Of a DNA stretch of 64,000 bases, positions 6,807-15,459 are shown piece after piece. Below the pieces are notes generated by a model that saw only the letters and a list, made by a program, of their open reading frames with translations, ran no database searches and was not told where the DNA came from. Position 1 is the stretch's first letter. Each line of letters opens with the position of its first letter. The DNA is from Modestobacter sp. VKM Ac-2984 (GTDB lineage Bacteria; Actinomycetota; Actinomycetes; Mycobacteriales; Geodermatophilaceae): contig NZ_JAPVBJ010000007.1 in the NCBI RefSeq assembly GCF_026967985.1, positions 62,001-126,000 of the forward strand, in the 5' to 3' direction. A program made the translations under genes and the position numbers.

Positions 6807-7718
6807 CAGGTAGAGCGCCGTCACGGCGCCGAGCATGAGTGATCCCCCGGCCAGCGCGGTCGGGGTGAGCCGCTCCCCGAGCAGCCCGGCCGCCAGCGCG
6901 GTCGCGGTCAGCGGCTCCAGCAGGGTCACGATCGAGGCGACCGCGGCCGGCACGGCCCGCACCCCGGTGAAGAAGAGCCCGTACGCCAGCGCGGTCGGCA
7001 CGAGCCCCAGGTAGACCAGCAGCGCCAGCCCCAGCGGGTCGGTGGTGAGGTCCAGCCCGGCGGCCAGCGCCACCGGGGTGAGCGCCACGGCCCCCACGGC
7101 GAAGCCCACCGTCGTCGTCGGCACGCCCGCCGGCGCACCGGCCGACAGCAGCACGACCGCGGCGTAGGCGACCGCGCAGCCGATCGCGGCCAGCGCACCC
7201 AGCAGGACCGCGTCCCCGCCGTCGCCGCCCGCGGAGACCCCCACGAGCAGCACCAGCCCGGCCAGGGCGACGACGAGGGCGACGCCGGTGGCCCGGTCCG
7301 GGCGGCCGTGCCCGAGTGCGGCGGCACCGACGGCGACCAGCAGCGGGGCCAGGCCGAGGGCGACCAGCGTCGCGATGCTCACCCCGGCCGTGGCCACGGC
7401 GGCGAAGTACGCGCTCTGGTAGGCCGCCAGCCCGGCGCCGACCCCCGCCAGTCGCCAGCGCAGGGCGCGCGACCACGGGACCGCCGGGGCGGCGGCCCCG
7501 GAGGAGGTCCGCCGGGCGAGCAGGTGGACGGCGAGCAGGGCGAGCGCGCCGACGGCCATCCGGTGCCAGGCGACGTCGAGCGGGTCGAGGTCGGTGCGGT
7601 CGGCGACCAGGTCGCCGGTGATGCCCGCGGTGCCCCAGCACAGCGCGGCCAGGACGACGAGCAGGAAGCCGCGGCTGGACGGCGCCGGCGGGACGGGCTG
7701 AGGGGTGCGCCCGGTCAT
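6741..7718 (-). CDS. EamA/DMT-superfamily transporter
   Basis: A 325-aa inner-membrane drug/metabolite transporter with about ten hydrophobic segments arranged as two EamA repeats, the second ending near SLMLGAVTALYL. The substrate is not predictable. ATG 7718 (MTGRTPQ) was chosen over an upstream start because a TACGCT -10-like box lies eight bases before it, which suggests a leaderless message, and because the N-terminal extension is not transporter-like. The frame runs 66 bases into the antisense strand of tRNA-Ser(GGA), so the last ~20 residues (from GDSNSRG) are tRNA complement. The true family C-terminus probably ends just before this. Confidence 0.8.
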   Translation of the reverse strand: MTGRTPQPVPPAPSSRGFLLVVLAALCWGTAGITGDLVADRTDLDPLDVAWHRMAVGALALLAVHLLARRTSSGAAAPAVPWSRALRWRLAGVGAGLAAYQSAYFAAVATAGVSIATLVALGLAPLLVAVGAAALGHGRPDRATGVALVVALAGLVLLVGVSAGGDGGDAVLLGALAAIGCAVAYAAVVLLSAGAPAGVPTTTVGFAVGAVALTPVALAAGLDLTTDPLGLALLVYLGLVPTALAYGLFFTGVRAVPAAVASIVTLLEPLTATALAAGLLGERLTPTALAGGSLMLGAVTALYLRRMGDSNSRGLAPNPLSKRAP

Positions 7719-7766
7719 GCGCCGGGAGCGTACGGGGAGGGCGGCTCCGGCCTCGGCGGCGTCCTC

Positions 7767-7772
7767 TACAGT
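7767..7772 (+). promoter_or_regulatory. -10 box of SRP RNA
   Basis: TACAGT lies about six bases before the predicted 5' end of the SRP RNA. No convincing -35 hexamer is present. Confidence 0.5.
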
Positions 7773-7777
7773 GGACG

Positions 7778-7868
7778 GCGACCCCTCGTGCGGCGTCACC
7801 CTGTGAACCTCCCCAGGGCCGGAAGGCAGCAAGGATAAGCGGGCTCTGACGGGTGTGCGGGGGGTCCT
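7778..7868 (+). ncRNA. ffs: Signal recognition particle RNA (small bacterial 4.5S type)
   Basis: RNA partner of Ffh in targeting membrane proteins. The universally conserved apical domain is plain: CTGTGAACC..., then CCAGGGCCGGAAGG and CAGCAAGGATAAGC (7801-7840). The ends pair as GACCCC (7780-7785) with GGGGTC (7861-7866). The size of about 90 bases fits the small actinobacterial form, which lacks the Alu domain. It precedes dnaX, as in many actinobacteria. Confidence 0.92.
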
Positions 7869-7947
7869 TTCTCTCTCCCGGCCCGTTCACATGCTCCTCC
7901 CAGGTTCGTGCGCTCTGATGCACCCACCTTCGAGCGGGGGAGTGGCC

Positions 7948-8616
7948 GTGCCCAGTCGTCGTACCTGGTGGATCACCGGCGGGGCAGTGGCGGTGGTCGC
8001 CGCAGGGGCCATCGGCGGACCGTTGATCTACGCCGCCCTCGCGGAGGACGCGCCGCCGGCGGAGACGGTGCAGGCGCAGCCGCAGGAGGTCGAGCTCGCC
8101 GCGGACACCGACGGCACCTGGACCATCGCGCCGGAGTCCACCGCGGGCTACCGCGTCGACGAGGTGCTCAACGGTGCCGACGTCACCGTGGCCGGCACGA
8201 CCGACCAGGTGACCGGCACCGTCGTCGTCTCCGGTGGGGACCTCGCCGACGCCGACGTGACCGTCGACGTCGCCTCGATCAGCACCGACAGCGGCCGCCG
8301 CGACTCCTACTTCCGGGACAACGTGATGGACGTCGCCGCGAACCCCACCGCGGTCTTCTCCGTCACCGAGGTGGCCGACCTCCCCGAGCTCAGCGGCACC
8401 CCGGTCACCGTGCCGGTCACCGGCGAGCTGACCCTGGCCGGGGTGACCCAGCAGGTGCAGACCGAGATGTCCGTGGTCCGCACCGCCGAGGGGATCGACG
8501 TCTCCGGCGCCGTGCCGGTGACCTTCGCCGACCACGGCATCGAGCCGCCGGACCTGGGCTTCGTCAGCGTCGAGGACTCCGGCTCCGTCGAGTTCTTCCT
8601 GCACCTGGCCCAGTGA
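7948..8616 (+). CDS. YceI-family lipid-binding protein, membrane-anchored
   Basis: A 222-aa protein with one N-terminal hydrophobic helix (TWWITGGAVAVVAAGAIGG, about residues 7-25) and an extracytoplasmic YceI domain of about 170 residues, the lipocalin-like barrel that binds polyprenoids. Family features include DGTWTIAPES at the start, RRDSYFRDNVMDVAANP in the middle and DLGFVSVED near the end. The GTG at 7948 was chosen because GGGGGAG lies five bases upstream. The longer frame would run back into the SRP RNA. Whether the N-terminus stays as an anchor or is cleaved is uncertain. Confidence 0.8.
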   Translation: MPSRRTWWITGGAVAVVAAGAIGGPLIYAALAEDAPPAETVQAQPQEVELAADTDGTWTIAPESTAGYRVDEVLNGADVTVAGTTDQVTGTVVVSGGDLADADVTVDVASISTDSGRRDSYFRDNVMDVAANPTAVFSVTEVADLPELSGTPVTVPVTGELTLAGVTQQVQTEMSVVRTAEGIDVSGAVPVTFADHGIEPPDLGFVSVEDSGSVEFFLHLAQ

Positions 8617-8625
8617 CATCGCCTC

Positions 8626-8685
8626 GGCCTCGTCCAGAGGCTCGCCGCGAGCCTGCGAGTGGTGAGGGGGACGAGGTCCTTTGAG
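8626..8685 (-). repeat. Hairpin repeat R1, copy 1
   Basis: Read on the minus strand, this is a hairpin with outer stem CCTCGTCC/GGACGAGG (8669-8676 with 8628-8635) and the conserved interior CACCACTCGCAGGCTCG. It is related to copies at 15090 and 33180. Here it lies between yceI and dnaX, antisense to both. Confidence 0.75.
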
Positions 8686-8691
8686 TAACCT
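8686..8691 (+). promoter_or_regulatory. -10 box for leaderless dnaX message
   Basis: TAACCT followed by exactly six bases and the GTG start codon. There is no Shine-Dalgarno sequence, which fits a leaderless transcript. Confidence 0.55.
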
Positions 8692-8697
8692 CGCGGC

Positions 8698-10983
8698 GTG
8701 GCTCTGGCGCTCTACCGCAAGTACCGTCCGGCGACCTTCGCCGAGGTGGTCGGGCAGGAGCACGTCACCGCGCCCCTGATGAACGCGGTGGACGGCGGGC
8801 GGATCAACCACGCCTACCTGTTCAGCGGGCCGCGGGGCTGCGGGAAGACGTCGTCGGCGCGGATCCTGGCCCGCTCGCTGAACTGCGAGCAGGGGCCGAC
8901 CTCCACCCCCTGCGGCGTCTGCGGCTCGTGCATCGCGCTGGCCCCCGACGGCCCCGGCTCGATCGACGTCATGGAGATCGACGCGGCCAGCCACGGTGGT
9001 GTCGACGACGCCCGCGACCTGCGCGAGAAGGCGTTCTTCGCCCCGGTGCACAGCCGCTACAAGGTCTACATCGTCGACGAGGCGCACATGGTGAGCTCGC
9101 AGGGCTTCAACGCCCTGCTCAAGGTGGTCGAGGAGCCGCCGGAGTTCCTGGTCTTCGTCTTCGCCACGACCGAGCCGGAGAAGGTCCTCCCGACCATCCG
9201 CTCGCGCACCCACCACTACCCGTTCCGGCTGGTGCCGCCCAGCACGCTGCGCGGCCTGCTGGAGAGGACGTGCGCGGCCGAGGGCGTCACCGTGGAGCCG
9301 ACGGTGTTCCCGCTGGTGGTCCGGGCCGGCGGCGGCTCGGTGCGCGACTCGCTGTCGATCCTCGACCAGCTGCTGGCCGGCGCCGGCCCCGAGGGGGTCA
9401 CCTACCGGTCGGCCGTGGGCCTGCTCGGCGTCACCGACGAGGCGCTGCTCGACGAGGCGGTCGACGCGCTGGCCGCCTCCGACGCGCCGGGCGTCTTCCA
9501 GGCCGTCGACCGGGTGGTCGAGGCCGGGCACGACCCCCGCCGGTTCGCCACCGACCTGCTCGACCGGCTGCGTGACCTGATCGTGCTGGACGCCGTGCCC
9601 GAGGCCGGCGGCAACGGCCTGCTCGACAGCCCGCCCGACCGGATCGACGTGATGAGCCGGCAGGCCCAGGCGCTGGGCGCCGCCACGCTCTCCCGGCTGG
9701 CCGACACCGTGCACGAGGGCCTCACCGAGATGCGCGGGACGACGGCCCCCCGGCTGCTCCTGGAGCTCGTCTGCGCCCGGATGCTGCTGCCCGGGGTCGA
9801 CGGCTCGGCCGCAGCCACCCTGCAGCGCCTGGAGCGGCTGGAACGGCGGATGTCGATCGCCGGCGAGCACGCCGGCCGCCCGGAGGCCGCCGCCGTCCCG
9901 GCGCCGGTGCGCGAGCCCGCCCGCCCGGCCCCGGTCCAGGCACCGCCGCCCGCGGTCCACACCCCGGCGGCCCCGGCGGCTCCGGCGGCTCCGGCCCCGC
10001 AGGCTGCGGCCCCGCAGGCCCCGGCGCCGGAACCCGTGGCGCCCCCCGTCGCTGCGCCGACCAGCCGGCCGGCGTACGTCCGTCCCTCGCAGGCCCGGTC
10101 CGCGCCGGCCGCCCCCACCCCTGCCCCGGCCTCCCCGCCGGCCCCGGAGGGGGACGACGGCTGGCCGGTGACCGCCCGCCCGGGCACACCCGCCCCGGCG
10201 CCGGCGGCTGCCCAGCCGCCCGCCGCCCAGCCGCACGCCGCCGAGCCGCCACGGCCCCGGTCGGAGAGCGCGCCGCCGTCCGACGTCCCGTTGCCGCCGG
10301 AGCCCACCGACGACGAGGACTGGCCGCAGCCGGCTCGTCCGGCGGCGGAACCGCCCCGCGCCCCCGCGCCGGCCGCGGACGCCGGCGCTGCCCCGGCACC
10401 CCGGGCCGCTGCGGAGTCGGCGCCGGCGCCCCGCGGCGGCGAGCCGACGCCGCTGGTGTCGGCCACCGCTGCCGAGCCGGCCGATGACGGTGCGCTGACC
10501 ACCGCCGACGTGCGGCGGATCTGGCCGGAGCTGCTCAAGGTGGTGCGCGGGCACAAGCGCACCACCGAGGCCCTGCTCAAGAGCGCCCAGGTCCACGACC
10601 TGACCAACGGGGTGCTCACCCTGGCGGCCACCTCGCCGGCGTTGGCCAAGATGCTGGGCGACGACCTCAACAAGGACGTCATCCGGCAGTCGCTGCAGGA
10701 GCTGCTCGGCGTCCGCTGGAAGGTGCAGGCCGTCGTCGACGGGGGACCGGGGCAGCCCGGGGCTGCCGGCGGTGGCTCGGGGGGCGGGGCGCCGGTGTCA
10801 CCGGAGGCGGCGCGGGCCGCCGTGCAGGCCGCGGAGTCCGCCGAGGCCGACGAGCTGATGGCCGAGCGGGCCGCCGACGCGGCCTCCGGCGACACCGCGG
10901 ACGCCGCGCCGGCGCTGGACCCCGAGGCCGCCGCGCTCCAGCTGCTGCGCACCCAGCTCGGTGCGCGACCGATCGACAGCTGA
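8698..10983 (+). CDS. dnaX: DNA polymerase III subunit gamma/tau
   Basis: The clamp-loader ATPase of the replisome, 761 aa. Residues 1-370 form the AAA+ core: Walker A GPRGCGKT (44-51), zinc cysteines C63, C72, C75 and C78, and Walker B with DEAH (127-130). Domain III follows. Residues about 395-600 are a Pro/Ala-rich low-complexity linker, longer than in E. coli. A C-terminal domain of about 90 residues (TTADVRRIWPELLKVVRG) would contact the polymerase. I see no A-rich slippery site of the E. coli gamma-frameshift type, so only tau is expected. The GTG start is leaderless. Confidence 0.95.
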   Translation: MALALYRKYRPATFAEVVGQEHVTAPLMNAVDGGRINHAYLFSGPRGCGKTSSARILARSLNCEQGPTSTPCGVCGSCIALAPDGPGSIDVMEIDAASHGGVDDARDLREKAFFAPVHSRYKVYIVDEAHMVSSQGFNALLKVVEEPPEFLVFVFATTEPEKVLPTIRSRTHHYPFRLVPPSTLRGLLERTCAAEGVTVEPTVFPLVVRAGGGSVRDSLSILDQLLAGAGPEGVTYRSAVGLLGVTDEALLDEAVDALAASDAPGVFQAVDRVVEAGHDPRRFATDLLDRLRDLIVLDAVPEAGGNGLLDSPPDRIDVMSRQAQALGAATLSRLADTVHEGLTEMRGTTAPRLLLELVCARMLLPGVDGSAAATLQRLERLERRMSIAGEHAGRPEAAAVPAPVREPARPAPVQAPPPAVHTPAAPAAPAAPAPQAAAPQAPAPEPVAPPVAAPTSRPAYVRPSQARSAPAAPTPAPASPPAPEGDDGWPVTARPGTPAPAPAAAQPPAAQPHAAEPPRPRSESAPPSDVPLPPEPTDDEDWPQPARPAAEPPRAPAPAADAGAAPAPRAAAESAPAPRGGEPTPLVSATAAEPADDGALTTADVRRIWPELLKVVRGHKRTTEALLKSAQVHDLTNGVLTLAATSPALAKMLGDDLNKDVIRQSLQELLGVRWKVQAVVDGGPGQPGAAGGGSGGGAPVSPEAARAAVQAAESAEADELMAERAADAASGDTADAAPALDPEAAALQLLRTQLGARPIDS

Positions 10984-10998
10984 CCGGCGCGCCATTCC

Positions 10999-11038
10999 CA
11001 CGGCGAGGGCCGGGGCTTCCTACGGCGAGGACCGGGGC
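10999..11038. repeat. Tandem 18-base duplication over a stop codon
   Basis: Units 10999-11016 and 11021-11038 match at 16 of 18 positions (YACGGCGAGGRCCGGGGC) with a 22-base period. The second unit contains the TAG stop (minus strand, 11020-11022) of the antiporter gene and its last codons. Confidence 0.6.
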
Positions 11039-12204
11039 GGCGCGGAACGCTGGGCGAGCCGGCGCACCCACGGGTCGACCAGCCGCGGCATCAGCGGCCC
11101 CAGCACGGCCAGGATCAGCACGTAGGCGGCGACCGTCGAGCCGAAGGCCGCCGGCACGCTGCCCAGCACCAGGCCGGCGATGATGATCGAGAACTCCCCG
11201 CGTGCGACCAGGGCCGCCCCGGCGCGCACCCGGCCGGGCGGCCCCACGCCGGCCCGGCGGCCGGCGACCCACCCGGTGCCGAACTTGGTCACGATCCCGA
11301 CCGCGGCCAGTGCCGCTGCGGGCAGCAGCGCGGCGGGCAGCTGCGAGGGGTCGGTCGACAGCCCGAAGAAGACGAAGAAGACCGCGGCGAACAGGTCGCG
11401 CAGCGGGGCGAGCACGTCCCCGATCCGCTCGGCGACCTCACCGGAGAGGGCGATCCCGAGCAGGAACGCACCCACCGCCGCCGAGACGTGCACCGCCTCG
11501 GCGGCGCCGGCGACCAGCAGCGCCAGACCCAGCACGCGCAGCAGCAGGATCTCGTTGGACCGCGCCCCGACGAACCTGGTCACCGTGTTGCCGTGGCGCA
11601 CCGCGACGGCCAGCACGGCCGCGAGGGTGGCCAGGGCGACGCTGACCGACAGCAGGGCGTCGCCGGTGGTGGTGGCCGCGACGACGCCGGTGAGCACCGG
11701 GAGGTACGCGGCCATCGCCAGGTCCTCGATGACCAGGACGCCGAGCACCGCCGGGGTCTCCCGGTTGCCGAGCCGGCCGAGGTCGGTCAGGAGCTTGGAG
11801 ACGATCCCCGACGAGCTGATCGCGGTGACGCCGAACAGCGCCAGCGCGGCGGTGGGCCCCCAGCCCAGGAACAACGCCAGGGCGGCCCCGGGCAGGCCGT
11901 TGAGCAGCAGGTCGACGACCCCGACCGGCGCCTGGCGGCGCAGGTTCTCGACCAGGTCACCGGCGGTGTACTCCAGCCCGAGGACGAGCAGCAGGAGCAC
12001 GATGCCGACCTCGGCGCCGGTGGAGAAGAAGCCCTCGGGGGCGTCCAGCGGCAGCAGCCCGCCGGTGCCGAACGCCAGCCCGGCGAGCAGGTACAGCGGG
12101 ATGGGGGACAGGCCGATCCGGCCGGCCAGCGAGCCGAGCAGCCCCAGCCCGAAGAGGACGGCGCCCAGCTCGAGCAGCAGGACCGCGGTGTGCCCCAGGT
12201 CCAT
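11020..12204 (-). CDS. CPA2-family K+(Na+)/H+ antiporter (KhtU/KefB-like)
   Basis: A 394-aa integral membrane exchanger with about 12-13 transmembrane helices and no TrkA-N domain attached. The N-terminus (LLLELGAVLFGLGLLGSLAGRIGLSPIPLYLLAGLAFG) and the segment FGVTAISSSGIVSKLL with its acidic neighbour region VLVIEDLAMAAYLPVL are typical of CPA2 antiporters. It starts at ATG 12204, overlapping by one base the stop of the regulatory subunit gene (TGATG), so the pair is translationally coupled as in KhtTU. The exported ion is inferred to be K+ from that pairing. Confidence 0.85.
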   Translation of the reverse strand: MDLGHTAVLLLELGAVLFGLGLLGSLAGRIGLSPIPLYLLAGLAFGTGGLLPLDAPEGFFSTGAEVGIVLLLLVLGLEYTAGDLVENLRRQAPVGVVDLLLNGLPGAALALFLGWGPTAALALFGVTAISSSGIVSKLLTDLGRLGNRETPAVLGVLVIEDLAMAAYLPVLTGVVAATTTGDALLSVSVALATLAAVLAVAVRHGNTVTRFVGARSNEILLLRVLGLALLVAGAAEAVHVSAAVGAFLLGIALSGEVAERIGDVLAPLRDLFAAVFFVFFGLSTDPSQLPAALLPAAALAAVGIVTKFGTGWVAGRRAGVGPPGRVRAGAALVARGEFSIIIAGLVLGSVPAAFGSTVAAYVLILAVLGPLMPRLVDPWVRRLAQRSAPPRSSP

Positions 12205-12686
12205 CAGCGGGGGTTCAGCAGGTCACCGACCGCTGCGACGCCGTCCGACGTGCCGACCACGACCAGCCGGTCCTCGGCCTGGAACCGGAAGTCCGGGGTG
12301 GGCGAGGCGATCATCTCCTCACCCCGGACGACCGCGACGACGGAGGCGCCGGTGCGGGTCCGGATGGCCGCGTCGCCCAGGGTCGCGGCGACGTAGGGGG
12401 AGCCGGGCTCGATCGGCACGCCCTCGGTGGCCAGGCTCTCCACCTGCTCACGCAGCCGGGACAACCGCTCGGTGATCCGCGGGGCGCCCAACAGCTCGGC
12501 GACGACCTCGCTCTCCTCCGCGGTCAGCTCGATGGTGGCCGCCGTGGCGTCGGGGTCCCGCTCGTCGTAGAGGACGACGTGCCGGGCGCCGTTGCGCTGG
12601 GAGATGACGCCGACCCGCCGGCCCTGTGCGGTCACCAGGTCGTGGCGGAGCCCGATCCCGGGCAGTCGTGTCTCCTCGACGTCCAT
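12204..12686 (-). CDS. Antiporter regulatory subunit with TrkA-C (RCK C) domain, KhtT-like
   Basis: A 160-aa cytoplasmic protein. The N-terminal ~80 residues (MDVEETRLPGIGLRHDLVT...) match the KhtT-type N-domain. The C-terminal half (about 85-160) is a TrkA-C domain ending FQAEDRLVVVGTSDGVAAV, the fold that binds nucleotides such as c-di-AMP in related regulators. An AAGGA motif lies seven bases before ATG 12686. Together with the following gene it probably forms a gated K+/H+ antiporter responding to pH or turgor. The ligand is not evident from sequence. Confidence 0.8.
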   Translation of the reverse strand: MDVEETRLPGIGLRHDLVTAQGRRVGVISQRNGARHVVLYDERDPDATAATIELTAEESEVVAELLGAPRITERLSRLREQVESLATEGVPIEPGSPYVAATLGDAAIRTRTGASVVAVVRGEEMIASPTPDFRFQAEDRLVVVGTSDGVAAVGDLLNPR

Positions 12687-12763
12687 CGGTGTCCTTGCTC
12701 CTGTCTCGTCGCGGGCGCAGGTGAGGTCCCCGCCGTCGGCGCTCATCGTGCCCCGCCGGGTGG

Positions 12764-14014
12764 TCAGCCGGCAGCGGTCCTTGGTCCCCGGTCCAGTGCC
12801 CGGAAGCGGGCCAGCGCGGCGACCGAGACCACCGGGCCGGCGGCGAGCAGCACCAGCGTCCACCGCCAGGTGACCAGGTCGGCCAGGTAGGGCAGCGCGC
12901 TGATGGTCACCGTGGTGAGCAGGAACCCGGTCGCGGTCTGCACGGTGAGGGCGGTGCCGACCCAGCGCCGGTCGGAGACCTCGCTGAGCAGGGTGGAGAA
13001 CATCGCCGAGTCGGCGATGACGCTGGCCCCCCAGACGCAGACGAAGACGGCGAGGGCCGTGGTCGGCCAGGACCAGGCCCACGGGGAGAGCAGGCAGCAC
13101 ACGCCGCTGGTGGTCACCGCGACGGTGGCGACCGGCGCCCGCCCCCACCGGCCGGCGAGCCAGCCGGCCAGCACGCAGCCGGCCGCGCCGCAGATCCCGA
13201 ACGCGACCAGGGCCAGCAGGGCGATCCGGGCGGTCGGCAGGGCGGGGTCGACCACGTCCCGGGAGGCGGTGATCCACACCGCGGCCCAGGTCCAGAGCGC
13301 GTAGAGCTCCCACATGTGCCCGAGGTAGGCGAGGTTCACCAGCCGCGGCCGGGCCGACCGGAAGCCGTCGAAGGCCTGGGCGGCCCGCGGGCGGCTGCCC
13401 ACCGACAGGTGCGGCCCGGCGCGCAGCAGGACCACCGCCAGCAGGGCCGCGACCGCGCCGCTGGCCGCGGCGGCGACCAGCACGGTCCGCCACGAGTCGC
13501 CGAGCACGCCGACCAGCAGCTGGGGCAGCAGCGAACCGAGGGTGAGCGCGCCGACCAGCACGCCGAGCGCCAGCCCGCGCCCGCGGGCGCCGAACCACGA
13601 GGCCATCAGCTTCATGCCGATCGGGTAGACCAGCGCGAGGCCCATCCCGGTCAGGAAGCGCAGCGCGACGCCGAGCAGCGGCCCGTCGGCCAGGACGGCG
13701 ACGCCGAGGGTGCACGCGGCGGCGGCCCCGGCCCCGGTGGCGAGCAGCCGCTCGGGGCGGACCCGGTCGGCCAGCCCGGTCGTCGCCGAGGCGAGCGCGC
13801 CCACGACGAAGCCCAGCTGCACGGCGACGGTGAGGCCGACCCCACCGGCGGTGCCGAGCTCCCAGTCGCGGCGCAGCACGGGCAGCACGGCGGAGGCGGA
13901 GAACCACACGGCCAGGGCCAGCACCTGGGTCAGCGCGATGAGCGCCAGCTGCGACCACGGCCCGGTGCGTGCCCCGCCCACGGTGCCGCGGACCTGCACG
14001 CCGTCACCCGTCAC
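12764..14014 (-). CDS. Major facilitator superfamily transporter
   Basis: A 416-aa membrane protein with 12 predicted helices and the MFS loop 2-3 pattern [12 protein letters not shown]. The substrate is not predictable, though the fold resembles the NarK/CynX-like group of anion or small-molecule carriers. The likely start is GTG 14014 (VTGDGVQ), after a weak CAGGG, or the GTG 15 bases later. It faces the ybaB promoter with about 85 bases between. It is on the same strand as the KhtT-like gene but 77 bases separate them, so a shared transcript is possible. Confidence 0.75.
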   Translation of the reverse strand: MTGDGVQVRGTVGGARTGPWSQLALIALTQVLALAVWFSASAVLPVLRRDWELGTAGGVGLTVAVQLGFVVGALASATTGLADRVRPERLLATGAGAAAACTLGVAVLADGPLLGVALRFLTGMGLALVYPIGMKLMASWFGARGRGLALGVLVGALTLGSLLPQLLVGVLGDSWRTVLVAAAASGAVAALLAVVLLRAGPHLSVGSRPRAAQAFDGFRSARPRLVNLAYLGHMWELYALWTWAAVWITASRDVVDPALPTARIALLALVAFGICGAAGCVLAGWLAGRWGRAPVATVAVTTSGVCCLLSPWAWSWPTTALAVFVCVWGASVIADSAMFSTLLSEVSDRRWVGTALTVQTATGFLLTTVTISALPYLADLVTWRWTLVLLAAGPVVSVAALARFRALDRGPRTAAG

Positions 14015-14098
14015 GGGGCGACCCTGCCACCGAGCCCGGGCACGCCCCAAGTCGGCTCGCGGGCGCGGTGCGTGCGGCGGACTGTCGGTGCCAGCACC

Positions 14099-14104
14099 TA
14101 CGCT
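14099..14104 (+). promoter_or_regulatory. -10 box for leaderless ybaB-recR message
   Basis: TACGCT, six bases, then ATG of ybaB at 14111. No Shine-Dalgarno sequence is present. Confidence 0.55.
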
Positions 14105-14110
14105 CGGACC

Positions 14111-14446
14111 ATGCGACCCGGTGGCCAGCCCGACATGCAGCAGATCATGAAGCAGGCTCAGCAGATGCAGCAGCAGCTCGCTGCTGCGCAGGAGGAGCTG
14201 GCCCGCGCCGAGGTGACCGGTTCGGCCGGTGGCGAGCTGGTCACCGTGACCATGACCGGCAGCGGCGACGTCACCGCCGTCACGATCGCCCCGGCCGCCG
14301 TCGATCCCGACGACGTCGAGACCCTGCAGGACCTGGTGGTCGCGGCCGTCCGTGACGCCCAGCGCGCCGTCGGCGAGCTCACCGCCTCCACGATGGGCCC
14401 GCTGACCGGCGGTCTCGGTGGCGGGCTGGGTCTCCCCGGCCTCTGA
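14111..14446 (+). CDS. ybaB: YbaB/EbfC-family nucleoid-associated protein
   Basis: A 111-aa dimeric DNA-binding protein encoded just before recR, as in most bacteria. It has a long N-terminal helix ([22 protein letters not shown]), a central sheet ([20 protein letters not shown]) and a second helix with [19 protein letters not shown], followed by a Gly-rich tail. Length and layout match the family. The start is leaderless with a TACGCT box six bases upstream. recR follows after 43 bases. Confidence 0.92.
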   Translation: MRPGGQPDMQQIMKQAQQMQQQLAAAQEELARAEVTGSAGGELVTVTMTGSGDVTAVTIAPAAVDPDDVETLQDLVVAAVRDAQRAVGELTASTMGPLTGGLGGGLGLPGL

Positions 14447-14489
14447 TCCACCCGGGTGCGCACACCGCCACCCGCAGCGAAGGAGAACC

Positions 14490-15089
14490 GTGTACGAGGG
14501 CGCTGTCCAGGACCTCATCGACGAGCTCGGGCGGCTGCCCGGCGTCGGTCCCAAGAGCGCGCAGCGCATCGCCTTCCACCTGCTGGCCGCCGAGTCGACC
14601 GACGTCGGCCGGCTCGTCGCCGCCCTGCAGCGGGTGCAGGCCGAGGTCCGGTTCTGCGTGACCTGCCACAACGTCGCCGAGGCCGAGCAGTGCCGGATCT
14701 GCCGTGACCCGCGGCGCACGCTCGACGTCATCTGCGTCGTCGAGGAGCCCAAGGACGTCGTGGCGATCGAGCGGACCCGGGAGTTCAAGGGCCGCTACCA
14801 CGTGCTCGGCGGGGCGATCAGCCCGATCGAGGGGATCGGCCCCGACGACCTGAAGGTCAAGGAGCTGATGACCCGGCTGATGGACGGCCAGGTCACCGAG
14901 CTGATCATCGCCACCGACCCGAACCTGGAGGGCGAGGCGACCGCCGCGTACCTGGCCCGGCTGGTCGGCCCGCTGGGGCTGGCGGTGTCCCGGCTGGCCA
15001 GCGGGCTGCCGGTGGGCGGTGACCTGGAGTACGCCGACGAGGTCACCCTGGGCCGGGCGTTCGAGGGCCGCCGCCGCATCGACGCCTGA
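14490..15089 (+). CDS. recR: Recombination mediator RecR
   Basis: A 199-aa protein of the RecFOR gap-repair pathway. It has an N-terminal helix-hairpin-helix ([21 protein letters not shown]), a C4 zinc finger (C56, C59, C68, C71) and a Toprim domain with [12 protein letters not shown] and [18 protein letters not shown] Walker B-like C-terminal segment completes the usual 200-residue length. GTG 14490 was chosen because AGGAGAA lies directly upstream and the product then begins [10 protein letters not shown], as in homologues. Hairpin repeat R1 starts right after the stop. Confidence 0.95.
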   Translation: MYEGAVQDLIDELGRLPGVGPKSAQRIAFHLLAAESTDVGRLVAALQRVQAEVRFCVTCHNVAEAEQCRICRDPRRTLDVICVVEEPKDVVAIERTREFKGRYHVLGGAISPIEGIGPDDLKVKELMTRLMDGQVTELIIATDPNLEGEATAAYLARLVGPLGLAVSRLASGLPVGGDLEYADEVTLGRAFEGRRRIDA

Positions 15090-15150
15090 GGAAGGACCCC
15101 GCTGCCCCCCCACCACTCGCAGGCTCGTGGTGGGCCCCTGCAGCGGGGCC
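15090..15150 (+). repeat. Hairpin repeat R1, copy 2 (also likely recR terminator)
   Basis: This copy begins directly after the recR stop. The outer stem CCCCGCTGC/GCAGCGGGG (15097-15105 with 15140-15148) and inner stem CCCACCAC/GTGGTGGG (15109-15116 with 15127-15134) are both perfect. The loop is TCGCAGGCTC. It resembles the copies at 8626 and 33180. Confidence 0.8.
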
Positions 15151-15273
15151 GTGCCAGCACGTCAGCGGGGGAGGCCGTCGGCCGACGGATCTCAGGGCGG
15201 GGCGGTGGTTGAGCGATCCATCACAACCCTGGGGTCGTGGTTGGCATCCGGAGCGGAGGCAGGCCATCCTCGG

Positions 15274-15351
15274 GTGGTGGTCGGGCCAGGTTCGTTGACG
15301 CGTCGTCGCGCCATCGACCTCATGCGCCTGGCCGGCACGCTCTGTCGGTGA
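15274..15351 (+). CDS. Putative sulfur-responsive leader peptide upstream of metNIQ
   Basis: A short frame of 25 codons (GTG 15274; alternatives are GTG 15277 and TTG 15295) ending SLTRRRAIDLMRLAGTLCR-stop. The ending closely resembles the actinobacterial 'putative leader peptide' group with RRH(I/V)DL-R(V/L)---LCR, found upstream of sulfate, cysteine and methionine genes, with a Cys codon (TGT) two codons before the stop. It lies 109 bases upstream of metN. Ribosome pausing at the Cys/Arg codons would couple charged-tRNA supply to expression of the importer. The family resemblance is from memory, and the start codon is uncertain. Confidence 0.6.
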   Translation: MVVGPGSLTRRRAIDLMRLAGTLCR

Positions 15352-15459
15352 GCCGACACCCCTGACCGGAGGTCCGCGCCGCGCCGTTCGGCGCCGAGCC
15401 AGCTGGACCCCGGCAGTGGAGAGCTGTGCCCGCCGTCCGCTCCACCTGCGAGGACCCCC
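15352..15459 (+). promoter_or_regulatory. metN 5' leader downstream of the leader peptide
   Basis: It contains GC-rich inverted repeats (GCGCCG/CGGCGC near 15382-15395, and GTGGAG at about 15416 with CTCCAC near 15439) that could form alternative hairpins close to the metN ribosome binding site (GAGGA at 15450). No SAM-I riboswitch core is recognisable. The upstream part of the gap, 15151-15273, holds nothing else I can support. Confidence 0.35.

Noticed and set aside
7855-7947. Longer N-terminus for the YceI protein
   Set aside because: It would begin inside the SRP RNA gene and place hydrophilic residues before the anchor helix. A ribosome binding site supports the start at 7948.
6733-10596. 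A 1,287-codon open frame on the minus strand
   Set aside because: It lies antisense to dnaX, YceI, SRP RNA and tRNA-Ser, and its translation is Arg/Gly/Ala-rich with no domain. Long antisense frames are expected at this GC content.
8698-10983. Programmed frameshift in dnaX producing gamma
   Set aside because: No A-rich slippery heptamer and downstream stem of the E. coli type are visible near the end of the AAA+ region.
15181-15459. SAM riboswitch upstream of metNIQ
   Set aside because: No SAM-I core or recognisable SAM-IV arrangement is visible. The leader peptide explains the region better. A covariance search would settle it.
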